Shown piece after piece: positions 50,884 through 58,253 of a stretch of 64,000 nucleotides of DNA. The position numbers and the translations under genes were made by a program. Where the stretch lies: positions 1-64,000 of the forward strand of contig DAOOIV010000010.1 of assembly GCA_035384605.1 (NCBI GenBank). Direction: 5' to 3'. Numbering within the stretch: position 1 is the first letter of the stretch; each line of letters starts with the position of its first letter. The notes under the pieces were generated by a model. The model was not told the origin of the DNA, did not search any database, and worked only from the letters and a program-made list of their open reading frames with translations. This stretch comes from Phycisphaerae bacterium (lineage in GTDB: Bacteria; Planctomycetota; Phycisphaerae; UBA1845; PWPN01).

Positions 50884-51540
50884 GTGGTACTCAAAGAGAA
50901 ACTGGCGGGTAGATTCATTGTTTTTGACGGTCCTGACGGCTCGGGCAAGGGCACGCAAATCGAGTTGCTCACCCGCAAGCTGGTGGGCGAGGGTCTGCCC
51001 GTTGTTTGCACCCGCGATCCGGGCGGCACCGCCATCGGCGATCAGATCCGCGAGATCCTGCTGCACAGGAACCTCCTGACCGCGATGGATGTCCGCTGTG
51101 AGACACTCCTGTTTATGGCATCGCGGGCCCAGCTTGTAGGTGAGGTGATCGGCCCGGCCGTCCGTGAGGGCAAGACCGTCCTTTGCGACCGGTTCGTATC
51201 GGCAACGTGCGCGTATCAGGGAGCGGCCGGGTACGACGTCAGGAAGATCATTGAGCTGGGACGCTTCGCGGTGGGGGACCTCTGGCCGCAGCTCACCTTC
51301 GTTCTTGATCTCCCGGCCGATGAAGGTCTCAAGCGGGTCGGGCGGCGGCAGGACAAGACGACCGGTGCTCGCCACGACGCGATGGAGGCCCGGCCGATCG
51401 ATTTTCACCGACGTGTCCGCGAGATCTTCCTGAAACTGCCCGGGCTTTATCCCGGCCGCGTCGAGATCGTGGACGGCGGGGGCTCACCGGACGACGTTCA
51501 CCAGCGCATCACGGAGGTGTTGAAACGTGTCGTTTTTTGA
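50884..51540 (+). CDS. tmk: Thymidylate kinase
   Basis: 218 residues from GTG 50884, with AAGAGG about seven bases upstream; a GTG at 50836 is in frame but lacks a ribosome site. FIVFDGPDGSGKGTQIELL (P-loop), RDPGGTAIGDQIREILL (DRx-like dTMP site with the R-D/E-P-G-G-T signature), LLFMASRAQLV, VLCDRFVSATCAYQG (DR-[FY] motif) and the lid RRQDKTTGARHD. It makes dTDP from dTMP and ATP. It overlaps holB by 14 bases, a common pairing of DNA-precursor and replication genes. Confidence 0.95.
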   Translation: MVLKEKLAGRFIVFDGPDGSGKGTQIELLTRKLVGEGLPVVCTRDPGGTAIGDQIREILLHRNLLTAMDVRCETLLFMASRAQLVGEVIGPAVREGKTVLCDRFVSATCAYQGAAGYDVRKIIELGRFAVGDLWPQLTFVLDLPADEGLKRVGRRQDKTTGARHDAMEARPIDFHRRVREIFLKLPGLYPGRVEIVDGGGSPDDVHQRITEVLKRVVF

Positions 51541-52735
51541 CGTTCGACACCAGAACCGGGCCCACCGCGTTATTCAGCGGGCGCTGGACTCCCGGCGCAT
51601 GCCACACGCGTACCTGTTTGCCGGGCCCGAGGGCGTGGGCAAGGAAATGCTCGCCATGCGCCTGGCGAAGCTGCTGTTGTGCGGATCGCCCAGGCGGGTG
51701 CCGATGCCGGAAGAGATCTTTGCTGAGGAGCTCGATGGCCGAGAAGACATGCCCACGCAAAGCCGTGGACATGGCACCCGTGAAGCAGTGGACGCCTGCG
51801 GGCAATGCCAGGACTGTATCCTCGTCGATGCCGGGACCCACCCCGACTTATTCCTGATCTATCGCCGGCTCAACAAGCACCATCCCGACGGCACAATCCG
51901 GAAGCAAAAGGCCCTCGTTCTGGGCGTCGAAATCATCCGATATTTCTTGATTGAGCCTGCGGGCAGAAAACCAAGCCGCGGGCGTGCCAAAGTGTTCGTG
52001 GTTCGCGAGGCGGAGCGCCTGAACGAGTCGGCCCAGAACGCGCTGCTCAAGACGCTTGAAGAGCCCCCGCCGGATACGTTCATCATTCTTTTGACGGATG
52101 CCCTCGACCGGATGCTCCCAACGACGCGGTCGAGATGCCAGCAGGTACTCTTTCAGTCGCTGCCCGGCGAGTTTGTGGCCGATCGTCTGAAAGCTCTTCG
52201 GCCCAAGGCGGGGGCCGAACAAGTGACCTACGCCGCCCGCCACGCGGGGGGCAGCCTCGGGGGGGCGCTCAGGATGATCGACGACGGCTTGTTTGAGCTG
52301 AAACGCTCCTGGGGCGACCGACTCGTCAAGTTGCGGAACGACGCCGGGATCGCCCCCAACGAGTTGGCCAAACCTTTCGTGGAAGATGCCGGCTTGCTGG
52401 CCAGGTGCGCGGCGGAGCGCGACCCCGAAATGTCTGATACGGACGCGTCTCGCGTCGGGTTGCAGATGCTCCTGGCAGCCCTGGCGGATTTCTACATGGA
52501 TGCCTTGCGGCGGCGTTGCGGTGCGGCTATGGTGCCGGTCAACGAGGATCAGCCGGCTGTGATCGACTGCTTGTCCGACATGAGCGAGCGGGCCTTGCGC
52601 GGTTGCCTCAAGCATCTGGCGGACGCCGATTCGAGTCTTGGCCGCAACGCGAACATCGAGTTGACGATCGAGGCCATGTTCATCGGTCTTTCGCAGGGCC
52701 GAACGCTCGCACAGGCCGGCAGCCGGGCTCATTGA
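51527..52735 (+). CDS. holB: DNA polymerase III delta' subunit
   Basis: 402 residues from GTG 51527. RRMPHAYLFAGPEGVGKEMLAMRLAKLLLC (P-loop), a zinc-site CGQCQDCILVDAGTHPDL with the distant LLLC cysteine, KVFVVREAERLNESAQNALLKTLEEPPPDTFIILLTD and TTRSRCQQVLF (SRC arginine-finger motif). It belongs to the clamp-loader that puts the beta clamp on DNA. It is somewhat long for the family because of an insert (about residues 55-85). The three small ORFs and tmRNA follow it. Confidence 0.92.
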   Translation: MSFFDVRHQNRAHRVIQRALDSRRMPHAYLFAGPEGVGKEMLAMRLAKLLLCGSPRRVPMPEEIFAEELDGREDMPTQSRGHGTREAVDACGQCQDCILVDAGTHPDLFLIYRRLNKHHPDGTIRKQKALVLGVEIIRYFLIEPAGRKPSRGRAKVFVVREAERLNESAQNALLKTLEEPPPDTFIILLTDALDRMLPTTRSRCQQVLFQSLPGEFVADRLKALRPKAGAEQVTYAARHAGGSLGGALRMIDDGLFELKRSWGDRLVKLRNDAGIAPNELAKPFVEDAGLLARCAAERDPEMSDTDASRVGLQMLLAALADFYMDALRRRCGAAMVPVNEDQPAVIDCLSDMSERALRGCLKHLADADSSLGRNANIELTIEAMFIGLSQGRTLAQAGSRAH

Positions 52736-52751
52736 CAGGGAGGTTGCGGAT

Positions 52752-52820
52752 ATGATGCTGATCCAGTGGCTGTTGCAATTGCTTGTGATGTTGGCGTATA
52801 TGTTGGTCGGTGGGGCGTGA
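52752..52820 (+). CDS. Tiny hydrophobic peptide ORF (22 aa)
   Basis: GGGAGG (52738-52743) lies eight bases before ATG 52752, which opens MMLIQWLLQLLVMLAYMLVGGA and then TGA. The peptide is one membrane helix with a Gly-Gly end. It resembles the 27-residue peptide at 52939 in having a W-L-x-Q-L-L core. It starts 16 bases after holB. Small toxin-like or regulator peptides look like this, but no function is assigned. Confidence 0.5.
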   Translation: MMLIQWLLQLLVMLAYMLVGGA

Positions 52821-52864
52821 GCAAAGAGACCCGCCCCGCTGATAGTGCACGGAGGTACAAGGCG

Positions 52865-52906
52865 ATGTTCATCGCGCTTTTCCGGTGCGTTTGGTCGCAC
52901 GGATGA
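52865..52906 (+). CDS. Tiny ORF (13 aa) between the hydrophobic peptides
   Basis: GGAGG (52851-52855) sits nine bases before ATG 52865; the ORF reads MFIALFRCVWSHG then TGA. It is short enough to be a chance frame, but the ribosome site is strong. It could be a leader peptide for the next ORF. Confidence 0.3.
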   Translation: MFIALFRCVWSHG

Positions 52907-52938
52907 ACCGCCAGGTTTCTTAACGTGAGGGCTTCGTG

Positions 52939-53022
52939 ATGCCTTGGTTTGAATGGCTCGTTCAGTTGTTGACGTTGCTGCTGAGTATCTTCGGCGGCGG
53001 GAGCTGCGGGAGCTGCGGATGA
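52939..53022 (+). CDS. Tiny hydrophobic peptide ORF with C-terminal GSCGSCG (27 aa)
   Basis: GTGAGGG lies about nine bases before ATG 52939. The product MPWFEWLVQLLTLLLSIF is a membrane helix with an aromatic start, followed by GGGSCGSCG, a Cys-Gly tail that could bind metal or form a disulfide. Its centre (W-L-V-Q-L-L-x-x-L) is like that of the 22-residue peptide upstream, suggesting duplication. A strong hairpin follows the stop at 53046-53088. Confidence 0.5.
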   Translation: MPWFEWLVQLLTLLLSIFGGGSCGSCG

Positions 53023-53045
53023 CGCCGCGGATCTGTCCGTAACCC

Positions 53046-53088
53046 ATCGGGCCGGCAGGGGCATGTGAGGTGTCTCTGCCGGCCCGAT
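53046..53088 (+). terminator. Strong hairpin, likely terminator of the holB/small-ORF transcript
   Basis: ATCGGGCCGGCAG and CTGCCGGCCCGAT are perfect 13-bp arms separated by 17 bases that also allow further pairing. There is no long T-run after it. It separates the small ORFs from the tmRNA promoter. Confidence 0.65.
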
Positions 53089-53141
53089 AGCGTCTCAGCG
53101 CACAGACGCCGATAATGTTCGCTCGAAGCACAAAGATCTGC

Positions 53142-53171
53142 TTGCGTGGGCGGTCCGCGAGGGACTATAAT
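53142..53171 (+). promoter_or_regulatory. Sigma-70-type promoter of ssrA
   Basis: TTGCGT (53142-53147) and a perfect TATAAT (53166-53171) are separated by 18 bases. A start near 53178 would give a short leader before the mature tmRNA 5' end at 53194. Confidence 0.7.
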
Positions 53172-53193
53172 AGATGACACAAGTGCCCTTTTT

Positions 53194-53544
53194 GGGGGCG
53201 ATTTGGGCTCGACCGGGCAAATGAGGTCGAGGCGGCGTGTCCAGGTTGTCAGGAGGCCTGGCTAAACACCTGGCAAAAGAACACAAATGCCAACTCACAG
53301 TTGCGCATGGCCGCCTAAATGAGGCGACCCGTCTTGTCAACGACGCCTGCTAGTTGACCGGACGCAGACAGCAGGCACGCCCGCGAGGGTAGGCGACGTG
53401 ACACGCGGGTAAGACTACCACGACGCTGGGACGGCCGAAGCCTGCCGCTGGGCGACGGGCGTCTGAGAACAAATCAGACGGCTACACACGTAGAAACCTC
53501 GGTCGAATTGTCACGGGACGCGGGTTCGATTCCCGCCGCCTCCA
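53194..53544 (+). ncRNA. ssrA: tmRNA
   Basis: The 5' end GGGGGCG-ATTTGGGCTCGACCGGG and the 3' end (T-arm GCGGG-TTCGATT-CCCGC, then CGCCTCC-A) form the tRNA-like acceptor with seven base pairs including one G-U. CCA is not encoded. The tag frame is GCC AAC TCA CAG TTG CGC ATG GCC GCC TAA at 53289-53318, peptide ANSQLRMAA, which has the usual Ala start and AA end recognised by proteases. Length of about 351 bases is normal. It rescues stalled ribosomes with SmpB. It is a one-piece tmRNA. Confidence 0.95.
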
Positions 53545-53590
53545 TCCTGCATAGCTGCGGCCCGGTTCCGGTCCGGAGCTATGCAGGATG
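53543..53590. repeat. Long inverted repeat at the 3' end of ssrA
   Basis: CATCCTGCATAGCT (53543-53556) pairs perfectly with AGCTATGCAGGATG (53577-53590); the loop itself holds CCGG-TT-CCGG. It begins at the last two bases of tmRNA, so it can be a terminator, or the end of an inserted element. Part of the right arm (GCTATGCAGG) recurs at 53700-53709. Confidence 0.7.
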
Positions 53591-53616
53591 CCCTGCGTAG
53601 CGCGAGCGAAGCTCGA

Positions 53617-53709
53617 GCGAAGCAGGGCGGGCACAGGCAGAATCCAGGCGAAGCAGGGCGGGCACAAGCGGAGCTCGGGCAAAGCAGGGCGACCCTCGCG
53701 CTATGCAGG
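53617..53709. repeat. Three 31-bp direct repeats before the GIY-YIG gene
   Basis: GCGAAGCAGGGCGGGCAC at 53617 and 53648, and GCAAAGCAGGGCGACC at 53679, repeat every 31 bases. They lie between two copies of GCTATGCAGG (53578-53587 and 53700-53709). Not a CRISPR: units are contiguous with no unique spacers. Confidence 0.7.
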
Positions 53710-53731
53710 GGCTTCGACCGATTGGGTGTGC

Positions 53732-53974
53732 ATGAAGTACGTGTACCTGATCGAGAGCGTCTCACATCCCGGGAAGCGCTGCGTGGGTTCGAGCACCGAC
53801 TTCAGGCAACGCCTGGCTGAGCATAACGCCGGGAAGTCTCCGCATACCTCTGAGTACAGACCCTGGCGGGCGGTGGTTGTCCTTCGATTCCACGACGATA
53901 GGAAGGCAGAAGCCTTCGAGGAGTATGTCAAGCAGGGCTCTGGCCACGCGTTCGCCAAGCGGCATTTGTGGTAA
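53732..53974 (+). CDS. GIY-YIG domain protein
   Basis: 80 residues from ATG 53732. KYVYLIESVSHPGKRCVGSSTDFRQRLAEHNAGKSPHTSEYRPWRAVVVLRFHDDRKAEAFEEYVKQGSGHAFAKRHLW. This matches small stand-alone GIY-YIG (UPF0213-like) proteins: the family YVYLI/GSS motif pair stands in place of GIY and YIG, then R-x-x-H-N and the final E-x-x-x-K. Such proteins are often found as single genes beside tRNA-like genes and may act as nicking or homing-type nucleases. Here it is beside tmRNA and repeats. Confidence 0.85.
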   Translation: MKYVYLIESVSHPGKRCVGSSTDFRQRLAEHNAGKSPHTSEYRPWRAVVVLRFHDDRKAEAFEEYVKQGSGHAFAKRHLW

Positions 53975-54103
53975 AACGAGGTCCGCTTCCGTCCGGGCGT
54001 TCGCGAGGAGGCACCTCCGACCATCTGTCCTCCTCGCGATCTCCGGTTACAATCTCCCCAGCCGGCGCGTGCCCGTTTTTGTCAACTCACTGGAGGTTCT
54101 GCG

Positions 54104-56185
54104 ATGCGACGAATCGTGCTTTCGACGACGGTGTTCTTGTGGGCGGCTGGTGCCTGTGCGGCTCAGAGCGCGGCTCACAGTGATTCAGACCCCCGATGGT
54201 CCGATTGGCCGGATACCGACACGGTGTTCAAGCCGACAAAGTACGGCTCGCTGGACGAGTGGAAAAAACGGCGGGAGTGGCTGCGCGGGCAGGTGCGGTT
54301 CGCTGCCGGGTTGGATCCGGAGCCGCCGCGGACGCCGCTGAACGCCAAGGTCTTCGGCAAGATCGAGCACGACGACTACACCATCGAGAAAGCGTACTTC
54401 GAGAGCATGCCGGGGGTGCTGGTGTGCGGCAATCTTTACCGGCCGAAGAACGCTTCCGGCAAGTGCCCGGCGGTGGCCTGTCCCCACGGACACTGGGACA
54501 AGGGACGCATCACCCACGAGGAACGCGGATCGATTCCCGCACGATGCATCACCCTCGCTAGACTTGGCGCGGTCGTATTTGCCTATGACATGGTCGGGTA
54601 CAACGACAGCGGCAAGCAGTTCGAGCATCGAGCGGCCGTCTGGAATGAACCCTCGAACGCGTTGTGGGGCTTCAGCATTCTCGGTTTGCAGACCTGGAAC
54701 AGCATACGGGTGATCGATTTCCTGCAGTCGCTTCCGGATGTCGATCCGCAGCGGATCGGCGTAACCGGAGCCTCGGGCGGCGGGACGCAGACGTTCATCC
54801 TGTCGGCGATTGATGATCGGGTTTCCGTGGCCGCACCCGTGAACATGATCTCCAGCACCATGCAGGGTGGTTGCATCTGCGAGAATGCGCCGCTGCTTCG
54901 GATTGGGACCGACAACATGGATATCGGGGCGCTCTTTGCCCCCAAGCCCCTGCTGATGGTCAGCGCCACCGGCGACTGGACCAAGCTCACGCCGCAGGTC
55001 GAGTTCCCGATGATCCGCCACATCTACGAGTTGTACGGCGCCGCCGATCGGGTGGTCAATGTCCACGTCGATGCCGAGCACAACTACAACAAGTCCAGCC
55101 GCGAGGCGATGTACAGGTTTTTCGGCAAGCACCTGCTCGGCCGGCCGGACGCGGATTCTTTGAAGGAAGGCGACATCCGGGTGGACAAGGACGAGGACAT
55201 GCTGGTCTTTGCCAAGGATGCCCCGCCCGCGAACACGTTGACGTTTGATGAGTTTCGGCAGCATTGGAAGGACCTGTGCCGCCGGCAGATCGAGGCGATG
55301 AGGCCGGAGAGTGCTGAAAGTGCCCAAAAACTCGGCGACTTCGTGCGACGTGCATTGGGTTACATGGTCGGCAGTCGCTTCCCGAAGGCTGGTGAGGCCG
55401 TTCGCAAGGAGCTCAGCTCCACCACAGACCAGTTGTGGCCCTGCAAGGAGTGCGTCTACGTTCGGGACAGCCGGCCGGTGCGTGTAACAGAAGTGAGCTC
55501 GATGATGGCGTCGGATGGCCGTGGGCATCGTGTAACGATCATCGTGCCGGCCGAGGGGCTCGCGGTGTTGGAGGGGATGAAGACTGCAAAGGCCGGCGAC
55601 GGATCACAAACACTCGAGCTGATACGGCGCCGGGCCAACCTGTCGGACCGCGTGCTGGTGGTTGAGCCTTTCGGTCTCCGCAAGCCGGCCACCCAGCCCG
55701 CTCCCGGCCGTGGGGCGACGAAGTTCTTCACCTGCTTCAACCGGACGGACCCGGCCGAGGCGGTGTACGACATTGTGACCGTGCTGGGAATGGTCATGAA
55801 TGAGGACCGTACCAGACGGGTGACTCTGGTCGGGTTCGGCAAGATGGGACCGTTATGTCTCGTCGCCAGGGCGATGGTCCCGGACGAGCCCGTCGAGGAG
55901 AAGAACGTGGCCTGCATCGTTGATATGAACGAGTTCGACGAGGGAGCCGACGACGCGTATCTCAAGCATCTCGATATCCCAGGCATCAGGCGAATCGGCG
56001 GACTGCAGGCGGTTTCGGCGGCGGCCGCGACCGGACCGATGTATCTGTTCAATACCGGTGGCAAGTTCGATGGAACCTGGACGCAGAAGGCCGGCGAGGT
56101 TCATAAGGCGAGTGTTCGCGTGGAGCGGGAGGCGGTCGGCTTCGAGGAAATCAGCACCGCGATCAACAAACTGTCCGAACCGTGA
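54104..56185 (+). CDS. Secreted acetyl-xylan-esterase-like alpha/beta hydrolase
   Basis: 693 residues with a signal peptide (LSTTVFLWAAGACAAQ). The first 350 residues are the alpha/beta hydrolase: PGVLVCGNLYRPKNASGKCPAVACPHGH, AYDMVGYNDSGKQFEH, DVDPQRIGVTGASGGGTQTFILSAIDDR (nucleophile Ser in G-A-S-G-G), and HNYNKSSREAMYRFFGKHLLG (His). It resembles the acetyl xylan esterase/AXE1 and the planctomycete esterase families that remove acetyl groups from plant or algal polysaccharide. The remaining C-terminal half is a second hydrolase-like region without an obvious catalytic serine. GGAGG stands nine bases before the ATG. Confidence 0.8.
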   Translation: MRRIVLSTTVFLWAAGACAAQSAAHSDSDPRWSDWPDTDTVFKPTKYGSLDEWKKRREWLRGQVRFAAGLDPEPPRTPLNAKVFGKIEHDDYTIEKAYFESMPGVLVCGNLYRPKNASGKCPAVACPHGHWDKGRITHEERGSIPARCITLARLGAVVFAYDMVGYNDSGKQFEHRAAVWNEPSNALWGFSILGLQTWNSIRVIDFLQSLPDVDPQRIGVTGASGGGTQTFILSAIDDRVSVAAPVNMISSTMQGGCICENAPLLRIGTDNMDIGALFAPKPLLMVSATGDWTKLTPQVEFPMIRHIYELYGAADRVVNVHVDAEHNYNKSSREAMYRFFGKHLLGRPDADSLKEGDIRVDKDEDMLVFAKDAPPANTLTFDEFRQHWKDLCRRQIEAMRPESAESAQKLGDFVRRALGYMVGSRFPKAGEAVRKELSSTTDQLWPCKECVYVRDSRPVRVTEVSSMMASDGRGHRVTIIVPAEGLAVLEGMKTAKAGDGSQTLELIRRRANLSDRVLVVEPFGLRKPATQPAPGRGATKFFTCFNRTDPAEAVYDIVTVLGMVMNEDRTRRVTLVGFGKMGPLCLVARAMVPDEPVEEKNVACIVDMNEFDEGADDAYLKHLDIPGIRRIGGLQAVSAAAATGPMYLFNTGGKFDGTWTQKAGEVHKASVRVEREAVGFEEISTAINKLSEP

Positions 56186-56587
56186 TCCTGGTACCCCTCC
56201 TGCAGCAGTGCCCGGCACCGTCGCTTGGACCCGCGCCACCGGCGTGTCGCATCAGCCTCCGCTGCGTGATTGAGGTGCGCCGTTGCCGTCGGCCAGTTCC
56301 GGCACAAACGGCCTGAAAGGCTGAGCCTGATATACTTCGCGCAATTGTTCGGTGGCCATGAGTCTGCTGCCGCGGTTCGATCCTGCCGCGTCCAGTCAAC
56401 GGATGTCAACCAATTGACTCTCCGCTTTGTATCGCCTCAAGAAGAGCTAAGCAATGACGGAAACAGAACTTCCGTTTGTCGGGGGATTCGCGACCGATTG
56501 CTCTTGCCAGATTCTCGCACTTGGTGCTATGCTGAAACCCCAATCGCCGCGTGAAGTACCGCGGAGCCGCCATGAAGAGCCATTACC
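56186..56587. other. Intergenic, no gene seen
   Basis: 402 bases between two plus-strand genes. No protein or RNA recognised. A promoter for the following gene should lie near the right end. Confidence 0.4.
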
Positions 56588-57691
56588 TTGAACGATTATC
56601 ATAAACGGGTCCTCATCGGGGTCGAATTGGAAGCCTACAGCATCGGATCGGCGGACTATCAGATCGGTCGCCGTCTGTCCCGGCCACGACCGGGCTTGTC
56701 CGAGGATGGGGAGCGCTTCAGCCGCGATACGTCGATCGGCAGCGAATACAACAGCCGGCCATTCGAGACCGTGCGCGAGGCCTCCTTCCTGTTGAAGTCG
56801 GGGCTGCGCAAGTACATACGGAAGCTGTACCGAAGCCACCATCCCGACCGCAAGCACACGGTGCCCCTGCTGGTCGGCGGCTGGAGCGACCGTTTCGCGG
56901 GTGCCCACCTCCATATCTCGCTCGCGGGGCGGACACTCGAGCGCCGCGAAGCCTGTTCACTGGCTTGGCACATTCACGACCACATTCCTTTCCTGATCGC
57001 GATCGGCTCCAATTCGCCCATCTGGGCCAAGCAGATTACCACACAGGCTTCCAACCGCTTTTTGCGGGCAACAGATATCTACTTTCGCCCGGTCATGCGC
57101 GGCGAGTTGACCTCGGACAATACTCATGAAATGGTTTTCAGCCCGGGGCGCAAGCGCAAACCGCCCACCCTGGAGCTTCGTGTCCTCGACTCCAATCTGC
57201 CGCAGTACGTCGTCGTGGCATTGACCCTCGTTAAGGCCATCGCGCTGCGCTGGTTGAAACATAAGGGGGCCACCAATCGTATCCGTCACTCCGAGTACAT
57301 CTGGGCTCGGCTCGACGCCGGCGTTCGTGGAATACGCTGCACGCTTCCGTGGCAAGGTGAGTGGATACTTGCCCGGCAATACCTCGACCGGTTTCTGTGG
57401 GAGTATCGCGAGGAGCTGCAGCAGATGGACGTTCCTCCGGAGGTCTACGATGTGCTCCGCCTTATCAAGCGAGGGTACACCGGTGCGCGCCTGATTCACG
57501 AGGCGGCCCTGATTGCCAGGCGCGAGCACCCCCAGACGTGGCAGCGGCGCTTCGCCAAGCGCTACAGCGAAGGGCTCGAGGACTTGTTGAGCGGCAACTC
57601 TCTCTGGGACTTCGCGGCCGCCCTGCAGGTCAACCTTCCCGACGTCAGTAACGTCTGGCTTGGGCGTCGCAATGCGCCGATAGGGGGGTAG
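56588..57691 (+). CDS. GCS2-like carboxylate-amine ligase family protein
   Basis: 367 residues. The start TTG 56588 is chosen because the family opens with G-x-E-x-E (IGVELEAYSIG) close to the N-terminus and no ATG lies in frame upstream; an ATG at 56571 is out of frame. GGWSDRFAGAHLHISLAGR and LELRVLDSNLPQYVVVA are the H-x-H and R-x-x-D-x-x glutamate/ATP-site motifs of the glutamate-cysteine ligase type 2 (YbdK-like) fold. It should form a gamma-glutamyl-like or other amide bond with ATP. The substrate is unknown. Ends in TAG. Confidence 0.7.
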   Translation: MNDYHKRVLIGVELEAYSIGSADYQIGRRLSRPRPGLSEDGERFSRDTSIGSEYNSRPFETVREASFLLKSGLRKYIRKLYRSHHPDRKHTVPLLVGGWSDRFAGAHLHISLAGRTLERREACSLAWHIHDHIPFLIAIGSNSPIWAKQITTQASNRFLRATDIYFRPVMRGELTSDNTHEMVFSPGRKRKPPTLELRVLDSNLPQYVVVALTLVKAIALRWLKHKGATNRIRHSEYIWARLDAGVRGIRCTLPWQGEWILARQYLDRFLWEYREELQQMDVPPEVYDVLRLIKRGYTGARLIHEAALIARREHPQTWQRRFAKRYSEGLEDLLSGNSLWDFAAALQVNLPDVSNVWLGRRNAPIGG

Positions 57692-58253
57692 CAGGGCGGC
57701 CCGCTGGCGCCGTGAGATGATCACGGCCTTTGCCCGCAACCCAAGTGAATGACGAATGACGAAACCCGAATGACGAATGAATGACGAAGGCAGGGTGGCC
57801 CATTCTCGCCGCAGCGAGGGTGGGGTCTCGATGATGTGTGGAGAAGGGTGTATCGAGAGGAACGTCACCCCCGTTGCTGAGTTCGGCACCACCAGTAGGG
57901 CCGACGCCCTCGTCGGCCATTGTCCGCGAATAGCCGGATACGACTTCGTGGCCGCGAAGAGGCACGAAAAGCACGGAGAAGACTGCCCGGAGACTGTGGC
58001 GGCCGCGCGCCGGCGTCCTCTGCGGTCAAGAGGGTTTTATCCCCCGCCCCTTGTCATGGCGAGCGATAGGGCAGCCGCATGCGTTCCTGCCGAACATGGC
58101 CGCGCAAAGGCCGTAGCCATGGCACTCGGCACCCGGCATGGCAAGGATCAGGCACTCGCCAAGAGTTAACAGCGTCCTCTTGGTATCGTTGCCCCCGGAA
58201 CGGCAGGTCTCCGCCGCCTCGGCGGCTCCGACCGTGCCCTACCTCGTGAACAC
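57692..58253. other. Intergenic with short ATGACGAA repeats
   Basis: 562 bases without a gene. From about 57746 to 57786 the octamer ATGACGAA recurs four times with spacers (aatgacgaatgacgaaacccgaatgacgaatg...). Such runs are common in planctomycete gaps. Between the GCS2-like gene (plus) and fhs (minus), so both end here. Confidence 0.5.

Noticed and set aside
53617..53709. CRISPR array
   Set aside because: The three 31-bp units are contiguous tandem repeats without unique spacers, and no cas gene is near.
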